Assembly: GCF_036174265.1 (NCBI RefSeq)
Contig: NZ_CP108055.1
Location: 5,332,001 to 5,396,000 of the forward strand
Length of the DNA stretch: 64,000 nt
From: Streptomyces sp. NBC_00285
GTDB taxonomy: Bacteria > Actinomycetota > Actinomycetes > Streptomycetales > Streptomycetaceae
Reading direction: 5' to 3'
Below the pieces are notes generated by a model, which saw nothing but the letters and a program-made list of their open reading frames with translations, made no database searches and was not told where the DNA came from. Both the position numbers and the translations under genes were made by a program. Positions 23,575 through 33,135 of the stretch are shown here, piece by piece; positions within the stretch are counted from its first letter, which is position 1; each line of letters opens with the position of its first letter.

Positions 23575-24828
23575 GTGCGAGGGGACGCAGAGGATCCCAG
23601 GAGTGGGCGGCCGTACTTCTTTCTCAGTTACGCGCACACACCGCGGAACGACTCCGAGATCGCCGGCCCCAACGCGTGGGTGAAGAAGCTGTACGACGGT
23701 TTGTGCGCGCACATCCTGGAGATGACGTCGTTACCGATGGGCGCCAGGGCCGGTTTCCTGGACCAGGGGATCGCGCTCGGAACGCGGTGGACGGACGAGT
23801 TGTCGGAGAACCTGGCCCGGTGTCAGGTGTTCGTACCGCTGTACTCACCCCGGTACTTCATCAGTGAACAGTGCGGCCGTGAGTGGTGGGCGTTCTCGCA
23901 GCGGGAGATCTACCGCCGCACCCTGCGCGGGGAATCGCGCGAGAGCGCCATCGTCCCGGCGTTATGGGTGCCCGTCGAACTCGCCCAACTCCCCCAGGTG
24001 GCCAAGGACCTGCAGTTCCAGCACGCGGACTTCGGGGACGACTACGCGGCGGAGGGGTTCTACGGGCTCACCAAACTCAGCTATCTCAAGGACCAGTACG
24101 AACTCGCCGTCTACCGACTCGCCCAACGGATCGTGCGCGCCAGCCGAGCCATAGATCTGGGGGAGGGGCAGGTCTACCGGCAGTACGAGTCACTGCCCAG
24201 CGCCTTCGGGGACGGCGCTCACCCGCCCGCGTTCGACGTCACGGTGATAGCCCGCTCCCGTTCGGACCTGCCCCCGGGCCGGGCGCCCGACTACTACGGG
24301 GACACCGCGCTGGAGTGGAACCCGTACCACCCGGTGTCGACCCGCTCCCTCGCGGAGCACGCCGCCGACCTCGTCAGGGCGATGAACTACCGGGTCACCG
24401 TCAGCGACTTCGAGAACGAACCCGACCGCCTCCTCACCCTGGGCCCGCCCAACACGCCCGCCCTGCTGCTGCTCGACCGGTGGGCTCTGGACTCCCCGCG
24501 CGTGAAGGGACTCATGGCGCAGCTGGCCGAGCAGCAGCGCCCCTGGATCAGCGTGATGATCCCCCAGCACCGGGACGACGCGATCCCCCCGGAACGGGAC
24601 CGGCAGTTGCAGGAGCTCACCGACCAAGTGCTGGCCGCACGACAGGTGGTGGGCTCGGGCCACCGGTCGCCGGGCGGCGCGATACGCACCCTCGAAGCGT
24701 TCCAGCTCGAACTGCAGAAGGCCGTACGACAGGCGGTCAACTACTACGAGACCCATGCGAAGACCTATCCGCCGAAGGGGCCACCCACCGATCCCCCGCG
24801 GCTGCCCAGGCTGGGATACCACGTCTGA
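23575..24828 (+). CDS. fxsC: TIR-like protein FxsC
   Basis: GTG 23575 gives 417 residues. The N-terminal 170 form a TIR-like domain: RPYFFLSYAHTPRND (strand A), FLDQGIALGTRWTDELSENL, then VFVPLYSPRYFISEQCGREW with the Cys/Glu pair found at the NAD-cleaving site of enzymatic TIRs. A second alpha/beta module (about 220-400) begins FDVTVIARSRSDLPPG and is typical of FxsC. Function in the Fxs system is unproven. A TIR in an RiPP operon suggests NAD hydrolysis or signalling. The gap from fxsB is 157 bases, so an internal promoter is possible. Confidence 0.88.
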   Translation: MRGDAEDPRSGRPYFFLSYAHTPRNDSEIAGPNAWVKKLYDGLCAHILEMTSLPMGARAGFLDQGIALGTRWTDELSENLARCQVFVPLYSPRYFISEQCGREWWAFSQREIYRRTLRGESRESAIVPALWVPVELAQLPQVAKDLQFQHADFGDDYAAEGFYGLTKLSYLKDQYELAVYRLAQRIVRASRAIDLGEGQVYRQYESLPSAFGDGAHPPAFDVTVIARSRSDLPPGRAPDYYGDTALEWNPYHPVSTRSLAEHAADLVRAMNYRVTVSDFENEPDRLLTLGPPNTPALLLLDRWALDSPRVKGLMAQLAEQQRPWISVMIPQHRDDAIPPERDRQLQELTDQVLAARQVVGSGHRSPGGAIRTLEAFQLELQKAVRQAVNYYETHAKTYPPKGPPTDPPRLPRLGYHV

Positions 24829-24919
24829 GCGCGACGCCGGGGCACCTGCGCGGACCCGCCCGCAGGACCCGGTGGACACGGCACGAGGGAAGAGCAAGGC
24901 CGACACAGCGGAGGGCTCC

Positions 24920-27900
24920 ATGATCGAGAACCGCAAGGGCTCAGTGATCACCTTCTACTCGTACAAGGGCGGGACCGGACGCACGATGGCACTCGCCAAC
25001 GTCGCCTGGATCCTGGCCGCCAACGGGTATCGCGTGCTGGCCGTCGACTGGGACCTGGAGGCGCCGGGCCTGCACAGGTTCTTCCACCCGTTCCTGAAGC
25101 CCTCCTTACTGCGGGAGACACCCGGCCTGATCAACCTCATAGACGACTACCGCCGCGAGGCCCTGCGCGACCTCCCCGACCGCGCGCCGGACTGGCACCG
25201 GCTCTACGCCCGCGTACGCCCCCACGCCATCTCCCTGGACTGGACCTTCCCGGAACGCGGCAGCCTCGACTTCCTGTCGGCCGGCATGCGGCACCGGGAC
25301 TACCCGATCGTCGGCAACATGGACTGGGACCGCTTCTACAGCAGCTACGGCGGCGGCCAGTTCTTCGACGCGATGCGCTCCGACATGGAGCAGTACTACG
25401 ACTTCACCCTGATCGACAGCCGCACCGGCCACAGCGACCTCGCCGACATCTGCACCGTGCAGATGCCCAGCACCCTGGTGGTCTGCTACACCCTCAGCGA
25501 CCAGAGCATCGAGGGCGCCGCCACGGTCGCCCAGGACATCGAGGAGCGGTACGGCGAGAAGGGCATCCGCATCCTGCCGGTCGCCATGCGCATCGACGAC
25601 GGCGAGAAGGACAAGGTCGACGCGGGCCGGGCCCTGGCGCGCGAACGCTTCGACGGCCTGCCCAGCGGCCTGGACCCCGAACAGCTCACCGCCTACTGGG
25701 GGTCGATGGAGATCCCCTACCGCCCCTACTACGCCTACGAGGAGATCCTCGCCCCGTTCGGCGACCCGCCCAAGGTCGCCAGTTCCATGCTGACCGCCTG
25801 CGAACGGCTGACCCACGTCGTCACCGCAGGCCGGGTGAGCTCCCTGCCGCCCCTCAACGAGGTCAAACGCAACCAGTACGTCTCCGCCTACACCCGCCGC
25901 CGCCCGCTGCCGCCGTCGAAACTGCTGCTCCAGTACGTCTCCGAGGACCGGATGTGGGTGGACTGGCTGGAGGCCGTGCTGCGCGAGGCGCGCTTCGAGG
26001 TGGTCTCCCAGGACCTGCGGTCGATGACGACCCTGGAGGTCGGCGGCGAGGCCCTGTCCGGCGGCTCGCAGCGGGCGCTCGCCGTGGTCTCGCCCGCCTT
26101 CCTCGGCTCCCGCACGGCACGGGCCGCCTGGGAGGCCACCGTGCACTCGGGAGGTTCGCACAAGCACCAGCCGGTCGCCCTGCGGGTCGGGGACGTGCAG
26201 CAGATCCCGTACGCCAGCCGCGGCGGCACCCTCGATCTGGCCCGGCTGGACGAGGAGACGGCCGCGACCACACTGCTCACCGGTCTGGGCCGGCCCAGCT
26301 CACCGCAGCCGGCCGCACGCCCGCACGGTGCGCGCTTCCCCAACAGCAGCACCAGTGTCTCCAACGTCCAGCCCCGCTACCCGTTCTTCACCGGCCGCTC
26401 CTCGATCCTCGAACAGGTGCGCCGCCAGTTCGTCACCGGCGCCACCGGGGAACGGCTGCCGCAGGTGCTGCACGGGCTCGGCGGCGTGGGCAAGACCCAG
26501 CTGGCCCGCGAGTACGCCAACCGTTTCAAGCCCGACTACGACCTGGTGTGGTGGGTCGACGCCGAACAGCCCGACCTGGTCGCCCCCAAACTCGCCGACC
26601 TCGGCCGACGGCTCGCCCCCGGCATCGGCGACGACGTGTCCGAGGCGGCCGTGGCCGCGCTCCAGGCACTGCGCGCCGGTGACCCGTACAAACGCTGGCT
26701 GCTGGTCTTCGACAACGTCGAGGACCTGGACGAGGTGCTGAACCGCTTCAGCGACCAGACCGGACCCATCCCCGACGACGTCTACGGCCACCTCCTGGTC
26801 ACCACCCGCACCAAGCCGGCCACGACCCGGGTCCGGACCGTGGAGGTCGAGGTCTTCACCCGGGAGGAGAGCGTGGAGCACCTGACCGCGCGCGTGCCGG
26901 GGCTGCGCGAGGAGGACGCGGCCCTGGTGGCCGACGCGGTGGGCGACCTGCCCCTGGCGATCGAGGTCGCGGCGGCCTGGCTGGCCACGACGGCCACCCC
27001 CGTCGGCGAGTACATAGAACAGCTGCGCGAGCAGAGCACCCAGGTTCTGTCGGTCCAGGCCGCCGTCAACGCCGTGGAGTACCCGTCCTCCGTGGGCGCC
27101 ACCTGGAACATCTCCGTGACCCGGATGCGTCACGAGTCCCCGGCGGCGGCCCGGCTGCTCGAACTGTGCAGCTTCCTGGCCGCCGAGCCGATCTCGATGG
27201 CCCTCGTCGGCAGCGACGCGATGATCAGGGCACTGCTCCCGTACGACAAGGATCTGCGCGCCCGGTACATGCTCGGCAAGGTCACCCAGGCGCTGAACCG
27301 GTTCGCGCTGGCCAAGGTGGACTCCACCGACAACTCCATCCAGGTGCACCGGCTGGTGCAGGCCGCTGTGCGCGACAGCATGGCCGCCGACGTGGCCGAG
27401 GAGACCGTCCACGAGGTGCACCGCATCCTCGCCGCCATCCGGCCCTCCGAGGACGCGGTGGACGACCCCGCCAAGTGGCCCGAGTTCGAGGTGATCTGGC
27501 CGCACCTCGTCCCCTCCAACATCCGGGAGTGCGCGGAGGAGGAGCCCCGGCAGCTGATGGTCGACCGCATGCGCTACCTGTGGAAGCGCGGCGAACTGCA
27601 CCTCGCCCGCACCCTGGGCACCCAGCTCAACCAGTTCTGGAGCTCCGAGTTCCCGGACTCCAACGACGAGCAGATCCTCAACCTCCGTTTCGAACTGGCC
27701 AACATCCTGCGCTCCCAGGGTGAGTACCAGGCCGCCCGGGAGATGGACGAGGACACTCTGGCCCGGCAGCGCAGGCTCCTCGACGAGGGCCACCCGTCCC
27801 TGCTCATCACCTCCGGCAACGTGGCCGCCGACCTGCGGGCACTGGGCCGCTTCAACGAGGCGCTCCAACTGGACCAGCGCAACTACAACGGGTTCCGCGA

Positions 27901-28885
27901 GATCTTCGGCGAGGACCACTCCCGGACCCTGCGCTCCGCCAACAACCTCGCCATCGACCACCGCCTCACCGGAGACAGCGAGGCCGCCCGGAGGCTCGAC
28001 GAGGACACCGTGCGCCGCCGTACCGCTCTGGTCGGCCCGCTGCACCCCTACACCCTCACCACCCGCAGCCACTACGCCCGCGACCTGAGGGAACTCGGCG
28101 AGTACGACGAGTCGGTGGAGATCCTGCGCCAGGTGCGGGACCTCTTCGGACAGGTGCTCAACCCGTACGTGCCGGAGGTGCTGCGGGTCGACAAGAGCCT
28201 CGCCGTGTCCCTGCGCAAGGCCGGCCGGCACGCGGAGGCGCTACGGCTGAGCGAGCAGACCTGGGAGACCCACACCCGCTACCGCGACCGGTACGGCCGC
28301 TCCATCCCCGAGGAACTGGCCTGCGGGCTCAACCTCGCCGCCGACTACCTCGCCACCGATCCCGAGCAGGGCGCACAGCGGGCCGTGCGGCAGGTCGAGG
28401 AGGTGCTGGAGGGATACCGCAACTCCTTCGGTCCCGCCCACCCGTTCACGATGTTCTGCATCAACAACCTGGCGACCTATCACCGGGCCCTCGGCGACAC
28501 ACAGAAGGCCGCGGACCTGGCCGAACAGGCCCACACCGCCCTCGCGGCGGCCCTCGGCAACGACCACCCGGCCACCCTCAGTTCGGGAACCAGCCTCGCC
28601 AACGCCCTCGCCGACCTCGGCCGCCTCGAAGAGGCCGAGCACTGGGAACGGCTCGCCGTGACCGGCCTGCGCAAACGGCTCGGGCCCAGCCATCCCGACA
28701 CCCTGGCCGGCATGGCCAACCTCGCCATCACGGTGCGCGAGCTGGGCCGGGAGAAGGAGGCCACCAGACTCCACCGGGAAGCGGAGACCGAACTGGTCCA
28801 GCGTCTGGGCGAGACGCATCCGCTGAGCGAGGCGGCGTCCGCGTGGCGCCGGATCGACCGGGATCTGGAACCGCAGCAGGTGTGA
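24920..28885 (+). CDS. fxsT: FxSxx-COOH system ATPase/TIR/NB-ARC/TPR protein
   Basis: ATG 24920 (GGAGGG upstream) opens a 1321-residue multidomain protein. Residues 8-320 are a MinD/ParA-like ATPase with deviant Walker A YSYKGGTGRTMAL and the SRTGHSDLAD loop. Residues about 330-450 resemble a second TIR (LLLQYVSEDRMWVDWLEAVL). Residues about 480-800 are NB-ARC with LHGLGGVGKTQLA (P-loop near 520), LLVFDNVEDLD and LLVTTRTKPA. From about 920 to the end come tetratricopeptide repeats. The layout is that of STAND sensors in immunity and signalling. It probably senses or transmits the modified peptide signal, but this is untested. The operon ends at a hairpin 24 bases on. Confidence 0.92.
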   Translation: MIENRKGSVITFYSYKGGTGRTMALANVAWILAANGYRVLAVDWDLEAPGLHRFFHPFLKPSLLRETPGLINLIDDYRREALRDLPDRAPDWHRLYARVRPHAISLDWTFPERGSLDFLSAGMRHRDYPIVGNMDWDRFYSSYGGGQFFDAMRSDMEQYYDFTLIDSRTGHSDLADICTVQMPSTLVVCYTLSDQSIEGAATVAQDIEERYGEKGIRILPVAMRIDDGEKDKVDAGRALARERFDGLPSGLDPEQLTAYWGSMEIPYRPYYAYEEILAPFGDPPKVASSMLTACERLTHVVTAGRVSSLPPLNEVKRNQYVSAYTRRRPLPPSKLLLQYVSEDRMWVDWLEAVLREARFEVVSQDLRSMTTLEVGGEALSGGSQRALAVVSPAFLGSRTARAAWEATVHSGGSHKHQPVALRVGDVQQIPYASRGGTLDLARLDEETAATTLLTGLGRPSSPQPAARPHGARFPNSSTSVSNVQPRYPFFTGRSSILEQVRRQFVTGATGERLPQVLHGLGGVGKTQLAREYANRFKPDYDLVWWVDAEQPDLVAPKLADLGRRLAPGIGDDVSEAAVAALQALRAGDPYKRWLLVFDNVEDLDEVLNRFSDQTGPIPDDVYGHLLVTTRTKPATTRVRTVEVEVFTREESVEHLTARVPGLREEDAALVADAVGDLPLAIEVAAAWLATTATPVGEYIEQLREQSTQVLSVQAAVNAVEYPSSVGATWNISVTRMRHESPAAARLLELCSFLAAEPISMALVGSDAMIRALLPYDKDLRARYMLGKVTQALNRFALAKVDSTDNSIQVHRLVQAAVRDSMAADVAEETVHEVHRILAAIRPSEDAVDDPAKWPEFEVIWPHLVPSNIRECAEEEPRQLMVDRMRYLWKRGELHLARTLGTQLNQFWSSEFPDSNDEQILNLRFELANILRSQGEYQAAREMDEDTLARQRRLLDEGHPSLLITSGNVAADLRALGRFNEALQLDQRNYNGFREIFGEDHSRTLRSANNLAIDHRLTGDSEAARRLDEDTVRRRTALVGPLHPYTLTTRSHYARDLRELGEYDESVEILRQVRDLFGQVLNPYVPEVLRVDKSLAVSLRKAGRHAEALRLSEQTWETHTRYRDRYGRSIPEELACGLNLAADYLATDPEQGAQRAVRQVEEVLEGYRNSFGPAHPFTMFCINNLATYHRALGDTQKAADLAEQAHTALAAALGNDHPATLSSGTSLANALADLGRLEEAEHWERLAVTGLRKRLGPSHPDTLAGMANLAITVRELGREKEATRLHREAETELVQRLGETHPLSEAASAWRRIDRDLEPQQV

Positions 28886-28908
28886 TCCGCGGCGGTGCGG
28901 GGTTTTCG

Positions 28909-28940
28909 GGATGCCGGCGTCCGTCGCGATGCCGGCATCC
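28909..28940. terminator. Terminator after fxsT
   Basis: GGATGCCGGC pairs with GCCGGCATCC across a 12-base loop and is followed by TTGTCC. It lies between the convergent fxsT and alpha/beta hydrolase genes. Confidence 0.7.
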
Positions 28941-28961
28941 TTGTCCGGCATCCGACATCCG

Positions 28962-29834
28962 TCATCCGTCCTGTCGGGAGGCCCAGCCGATGCAGCGGGT
29001 CATCACGCGCAGGGCTCCGAAGTGGGCGGCGTGGCGTTCGACCTCGACGCGGGCGCCGGGGATGTGACGGCCGAGCCAGCGGGTGTGTTCCACCGGGGCG
29101 AAGATGTCCTCCTCGCCGTGCCAGAGGAAGACCGGGGCGGTGATGCGGGACAGCTCGAAGCCCCAGCCGGTGCTGAACGCCATCACGTCGTCCACCCAGC
29201 CGTCGGCGGAACGGCGCAGGCCCTCGGCGAAGTTGCGCTCCAGCATGGCCTGGATGCCGGCGTCGGCGACGATCCGGCGGTCCGACTCGGGCAGTTCGCT
29301 GCGCATCTCGGCGACGGAGGCCGCGGGATCGGCGCGGATCGTCACCGAGCGTCTGCCCAGGCTTGCGGTGAGCCGGTGCCGGCCCGCGGCCGCGTTGGCG
29401 TACGCGTGGACGTTGGCCTCGGTCATGCCGTCGAGCCAGTCGAGGTCGGCGGCGTCCGGCGGGGCGAGCCCGACCAGGGAGCCGGCCCGCGCGATGCGTT
29501 CGGGGATCAGCGCGGCGCAGGCGAGCGCGTGCGGGGCGCCCCCGGACCGGCCCACCACACCGAACCGGCCGATCCCGAGGGCGTCGGCGATCAGGCGTAC
29601 GTCCTCGGCGGCCGCGCTCACCGTGCGGCCCAGGCTGCGGTCCGAACCGCCGTATCCCGGCCGGTCGAACGTGATCAGGCGGATCCCCATGCGGTAGAGG
29701 ACGGACGGCCGCGGGGCGGGCCCGAGCCGGCTGCCCGGAGTGCCGTGCAGCAGGAACACCGGGCGGCCCACGGGATCACCGCGCTCCTCGACCGACAGCC
29801 GTCGCCCGTCCCTCGTCCGTACCGTCCACGCCAT
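28962..29834 (-). CDS. Alpha/beta hydrolase
   Basis: The ATG at 29834, eight bases after GGGGGGA, gives 290 residues. A second ATG-equivalent 57 bases earlier would only add a polar leader. The fold shows the oxyanion motif FLLHGTPGSR, nucleophile elbow VVGRSGGAPH (Ser), acidic LWHGEEDIFAP (Asp) and His in RHAAHFGAL. This is the proline iminopeptidase/haloperoxidase-like branch of unknown substrate. It points toward the fxs operon and is not co-transcribed with it. Confidence 0.88.
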   Translation of the reverse strand: MAWTVRTRDGRRLSVEERGDPVGRPVFLLHGTPGSRLGPAPRPSVLYRMGIRLITFDRPGYGGSDRSLGRTVSAAAEDVRLIADALGIGRFGVVGRSGGAPHALACAALIPERIARAGSLVGLAPPDAADLDWLDGMTEANVHAYANAAAGRHRLTASLGRRSVTIRADPAASVAEMRSELPESDRRIVADAGIQAMLERNFAEGLRRSADGWVDDVMAFSTGWGFELSRITAPVFLWHGEEDIFAPVEHTRWLGRHIPGARVEVERHAAHFGALRVMTRCIGWASRQDG

Positions 29835-29934
29835 CGGCAGTCCCCCCACGGCCCGGCGTTCCCCTGAGTCCGGCGGCAGAGCGACCGGCACCGGTCAGTA
29901 TGCGGACCGGACCGCCCGGAGTCACGAGATCGGT

Positions 29935-30384
29935 TCACACCGCCATCAGCGGTGCGTCCTTCTTCCACTTCAGGATCTTGTCGAAGCTGACCACCGCGCC
30001 ACGGCGGCCGGGCTTGTTGCCGATGTGGACGTGGTCGGCGAGCTCCTGGATGAGACACAGGCCGCGGCCGTTCTCGGCCTCGTCGGAAACAGGGCGCACG
30101 GCTTGGCGCGCGGACTGGGGACGGGTGAACCCCGGGCCGGAGTCGGTGACTTCGATACGGCACTTCTCGCCGTCGAGGTAGGCGGTGACCCGGTACGCCG
30201 TCGAGGAGTCCTGCCGGCCGCCGTGTTCGACGGCGTTGGCGCAGGCCTCACTGAGGGCGAGGGAGAGGTCGTAGGAGACGTCCGGATCGACGCCCGCGGT
30301 CTCCATGGTGCCGAGCAGCAGGCGCCGGGCGAGGGGGACGCTCGCAGCCTCGCGCCTCAGATGGAGTGACCACCAGATGCTCAT
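29935..30384 (-). CDS. RsbW-like ATP-binding protein
   Basis: This 149-residue stand-alone GHKL ATPase shows LSLALSEACANAVEHG (N box), EVTDSGPGF (G1) and ENGRGLCLIQEL (G2). It is close to the canonical anti-sigma factor kinase length. Such proteins bind sigma factors or phosphorylate anti-anti-sigma factors. No partner is adjacent. The divergent neighbour begins the copper operon 230 bases away. Confidence 0.88.
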   Translation of the reverse strand: MSIWWSLHLRREAASVPLARRLLLGTMETAGVDPDVSYDLSLALSEACANAVEHGGRQDSSTAYRVTAYLDGEKCRIEVTDSGPGFTRPQSARQAVRPVSDEAENGRGLCLIQELADHVHIGNKPGRRGAVVSFDKILKWKKDAPLMAV

Positions 30385-30614
30385 GCTCCAGCCTCCTGGG
30401 CGCGGCTCGACATACCGTTACGTATTGCCGCCCGCACCCGGGTGTAAGCACACAGTTGACGTGATGCCGCCCATACGGGGGATGCACGGGGTGCGCTCAT
30501 CGGTGTATGTGGGGCAGTTCGCACCACAGGTGACCTTCCGGGCGTACACCTCGTACGTCATCTTGTGGACCTGCCGTATGGCGTCCATAAGGCCAGTGCG
30601 ATGATGAGCCCGCC

Positions 30615-31502
30615 ATGACTGCCCCCCACGCACGCTCCGGAGGCGATCTCCGGGTTCTGCGGGCCGCGGTGTTCGCCGCGGTCTGCGTCGTGCTGGCCGC
30701 GGCCGGTCACTCGGCAGCCTCCTGCGCCACCGTCCCGTGGTGGACGCTCGGCGCGGGGTTCCTGGGGGCCGTCCTGGTCGTGGCACCGCTCGCCGGACGT
30801 GAACGGTCGCTGGCGGGCATCGCCACACTGCTCGCAGCCGGACAGACCGTGCTGCACGTGCTGTTCGGGCTGGGGCAGCACGGTGCGACGACGATGGCTT
30901 CGATGACGTCGATGCCGTCAACGTCCTCGGCACAGGCGGCGCAGGCCGTGCAATCGGCTCAGTCCCTGTCCGACGCCTCGCTGGTCCAGCAGGCCGCGCG
31001 GCTGCTGTGCGGGACCACCGCCGCGGCGATCAGCCCGGCGCAGGCCCAGAAACTCCTCACCGACGCCCGGCTCTATCCCGGGGCGACGGGCACGGCGGGT
31101 GCCACGGGCACGTCGGCCGTGCACCACTCGGCGGCGGACGCCATGGCCGGCTCCTCCGCCCTGGCGCTGCTGCCCTCCCTGCCGATGGTCCTCGGTCACG
31201 TCCTCGCGGCCGTCGCGGCCGGCTGGTTCCTGCGGCGCGGGGACCTGGCGCTGCTGAGGCTCGCCGAACTGTCCACCTGCTCGGCGCATTCCGTCGCGGA
31301 AGAGGCGCTCGTACGGTCCCTGCGCGGGGCGTTCGCGCTGGTGCGCGCCCTGCGTGCGGGGCTGCCGGGGGCGCCCGAGGCCGGACCGCGCCTTCAGCGC
31401 ACCGCACTGCCGACGGTGCCCGGGCCGCACACCACCGCACTCCAGCACTCGGTGATCAGGCGGGGTCCGCCGGCCGGCGGCGCGTTCGTTCTCGCCGCCT
31501 GA
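30615..31502 (+). CDS. Multi-pass membrane protein at head of copper/haem operon
   Basis: This 295-residue integral membrane protein has four or five hydrophobic spans (LRAAVFAAVCVVLAAAGHSA, TLGAGFLGAVLVVAPLAG, IATLLAAGQTVLHVLFGLG, LLPSLPMVLGHVLAAVAAGW). A Met/His-bearing loop (GQHGATTMASMTSMPS, later AVHHSAADAMAGS) lies outside the spans and could bind copper. It precedes ycnI by 162 bases on the same strand. No named family is recognised; a role in copper handling is inferred from neighbours and Met/His content. Confidence 0.75.
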   Translation: MTAPHARSGGDLRVLRAAVFAAVCVVLAAAGHSAASCATVPWWTLGAGFLGAVLVVAPLAGRERSLAGIATLLAAGQTVLHVLFGLGQHGATTMASMTSMPSTSSAQAAQAVQSAQSLSDASLVQQAARLLCGTTAAAISPAQAQKLLTDARLYPGATGTAGATGTSAVHHSAADAMAGSSALALLPSLPMVLGHVLAAVAAGWFLRRGDLALLRLAELSTCSAHSVAEEALVRSLRGAFALVRALRAGLPGAPEAGPRLQRTALPTVPGPHTTALQHSVIRRGPPAGGAFVLAA

Positions 31503-31664
31503 CACGACGGGCGCGACCCGGGGGATCCCAGAGGACCTCGAGGTACCGCCGTCGTGCGGCACGCACGCGTGCAGGTGTTTCCACGTTGCCCGAGTGATCG
31601 GGCACCCCTGCGCGCGCGTACCTCTCCTCAGTACCGGAATATCTTTCGAAGCGGAGTGCACTCC

Positions 31665-32402
31665 ATGAAGGCTTCTCGTCTCGCCGCCACCGGCGCCGTC
31701 GCCGCCACGGCCGTGGTGATCCTTTCCTCGCCCGCGTTCGCGCATGTCAGCGTGGCCCCTGAGGGCACCGCCGCCAAGGGCGGTTACGCGGTCGTGGACT
31801 TCAAGGTCCCCAACGAGCGCGACAACGCCTCCACCAGCAAGCTCGAGGTCGCCTTCCCGGCCGACCACCCGCTGGCCTCGGTCATGCCGGAGCCGATGGC
31901 CGGCTGGAAGATCCAGGTCACCAAGTCGAAGCTCGCCAAGCCCCTCGAACTGCACGGCAAGCAGATCACCGAAGCCGTCACCAAGGTGACCTGGACCGCC
32001 ACCAGCGCGGCCGCCGGCATTCAGCCCGGCTACTTCGAGAAATTCCCGGTGTCCATCGGCGCCCTGCCCGAGGACGCCGACGAACTGGTCTTCAAGGCGA
32101 TCCAGACGTACTCCAACAAGGAGGTCGTGCGCTGGATCGAGGTCCAGGAGGACGGCGGGGAGGAGCCCGAGACGCCGGCTCCCGTCCTCGCCCTGTCCGC
32201 CGCCACCGAGGACGGCCACCACGGCTCCACGGCCGCTGAGAAGACCGACGCCAAGACCGAGAACGCCGCCGCGGCCACCGAGGCCGCCCCCGCCGACAGC
32301 AGCGACACCACCGCCCGCGTCCTCGGCGTGGTCGGCATCGTCGTCGGCGCACTGGGCGTGGCCTACGGCGTGCTCGCCGGGCGTCGGCGCAGCGACGCCT
32401 GA
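31665..32402 (+). CDS. YcnI-like copper-binding exported protein
   Basis: The 245-residue protein has a signal peptide ending FAHVSVAPEG. The mature N-terminal His of this AHVSV motif is the copper ligand of YcnI/DUF1775 proteins, and a conserved Trp is in GWKIQV. The DUF1775 domain covers about 30-170. An Ala/Glu-rich linker and a C-terminal helix (VLGVVGIVVGALGVAYGVLAG) followed by RRR anchor it in the membrane. It starts the YcnI-Sco1-PCu(A)C-CopCD set, which gathers extracellular copper. Confidence 0.93.
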   Translation: MKASRLAATGAVAATAVVILSSPAFAHVSVAPEGTAAKGGYAVVDFKVPNERDNASTSKLEVAFPADHPLASVMPEPMAGWKIQVTKSKLAKPLELHGKQITEAVTKVTWTATSAAAGIQPGYFEKFPVSIGALPEDADELVFKAIQTYSNKEVVRWIEVQEDGGEEPETPAPVLALSAATEDGHHGSTAAEKTDAKTENAAAATEAAPADSSDTTARVLGVVGIVVGALGVAYGVLAGRRRSDA

Positions 32403-32478
32403 CCTGTTCCACGGACGCGTGCCGGGGCCGTACAGCCCCGGCACGCACCAAAAAAACTTACATCTGGGACATTTCGAT

Positions 32479-33135
32479 ATGCGTAAGAAGACGTTCGCCG
32501 CGGCCGCGCTGATCGCCGCCGCCACCCTGACGCTGTCCGCCTGCGGCAGCGGTGACGACAGTTCCTCGCCCGTCACCGTGGTCTCGGAGGAGGCCGGCTC
32601 GGAGAAGGCCGCCACCGTCCTCGACCAGCCGTTCGAGAAGCCGGACCTGGTCCTGACCGACACCAAGGGCGCGAAGTACGACCTCCGGGCCGCGACCAAG
32701 GGCAGGCCCACCCTCATCTACTTCGGCTACACCCACTGCCCCGACATCTGCCCGCTGACGATGAGCAACATCGCCGTCGCGAAGAAGCAACTGCCCAAGT
32801 CCGAACAGGACAAGCTGACCGTCGTGTTCGTCACCACCGACCCGGCCCGCGACACCCCGGCCGAGCTCGGCAAGTGGCTCAAGGGCATCGACACCCAGTT
32901 CGTGGGGCTCACCGGTGACTTCGCCACCATCCAGGCGAGCGCCCGCACCCTCGGCATCTCCATCGAGCCCACCCACAAGGACAAGAAGACCGGCAAGACC
33001 GTCTCGGTGCACGGCACCCAGGTCGTCGCCTTCTCCCCGAAGACCGACAAGGGGTACGTCCTCTACGGCGAGGACGCCACCGTCGACGACTACACCAAGG
33101 ACCTGCCCAAGATCATCAAGGGGCAGAACCCGTGA
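32479..33135 (+). CDS. SCO1/SenC copper chaperone lipoprotein
   Basis: This 218-residue thioredoxin-fold protein has lipobox LSAC and the Sco copper site: Cys-x3-Cys in GYTHCPDICPLTMSN, with the distal His in VSVHGTQVVAF. Sco1 proteins deliver Cu(I) to the Cu-A centre of cytochrome c oxidase; in Streptomyces Sco is also needed for copper-dependent development. Its stop overlaps the next start (GTGA), so translation is coupled. Confidence 0.95.
   Translation: MRKKTFAAAALIAAATLTLSACGSGDDSSSPVTVVSEEAGSEKAATVLDQPFEKPDLVLTDTKGAKYDLRAATKGRPTLIYFGYTHCPDICPLTMSNIAVAKKQLPKSEQDKLTVVFVTTDPARDTPAELGKWLKGIDTQFVGLTGDFATIQASARTLGISIEPTHKDKKTGKTVSVHGTQVVAFSPKTDKGYVLYGEDATVDDYTKDLPKIIKGQNP

Noticed and set aside
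26300..28231. Long minus-strand frame under fxsT
   Set aside because: It lies opposite the NB-ARC/TPR coding region and has shadow composition.
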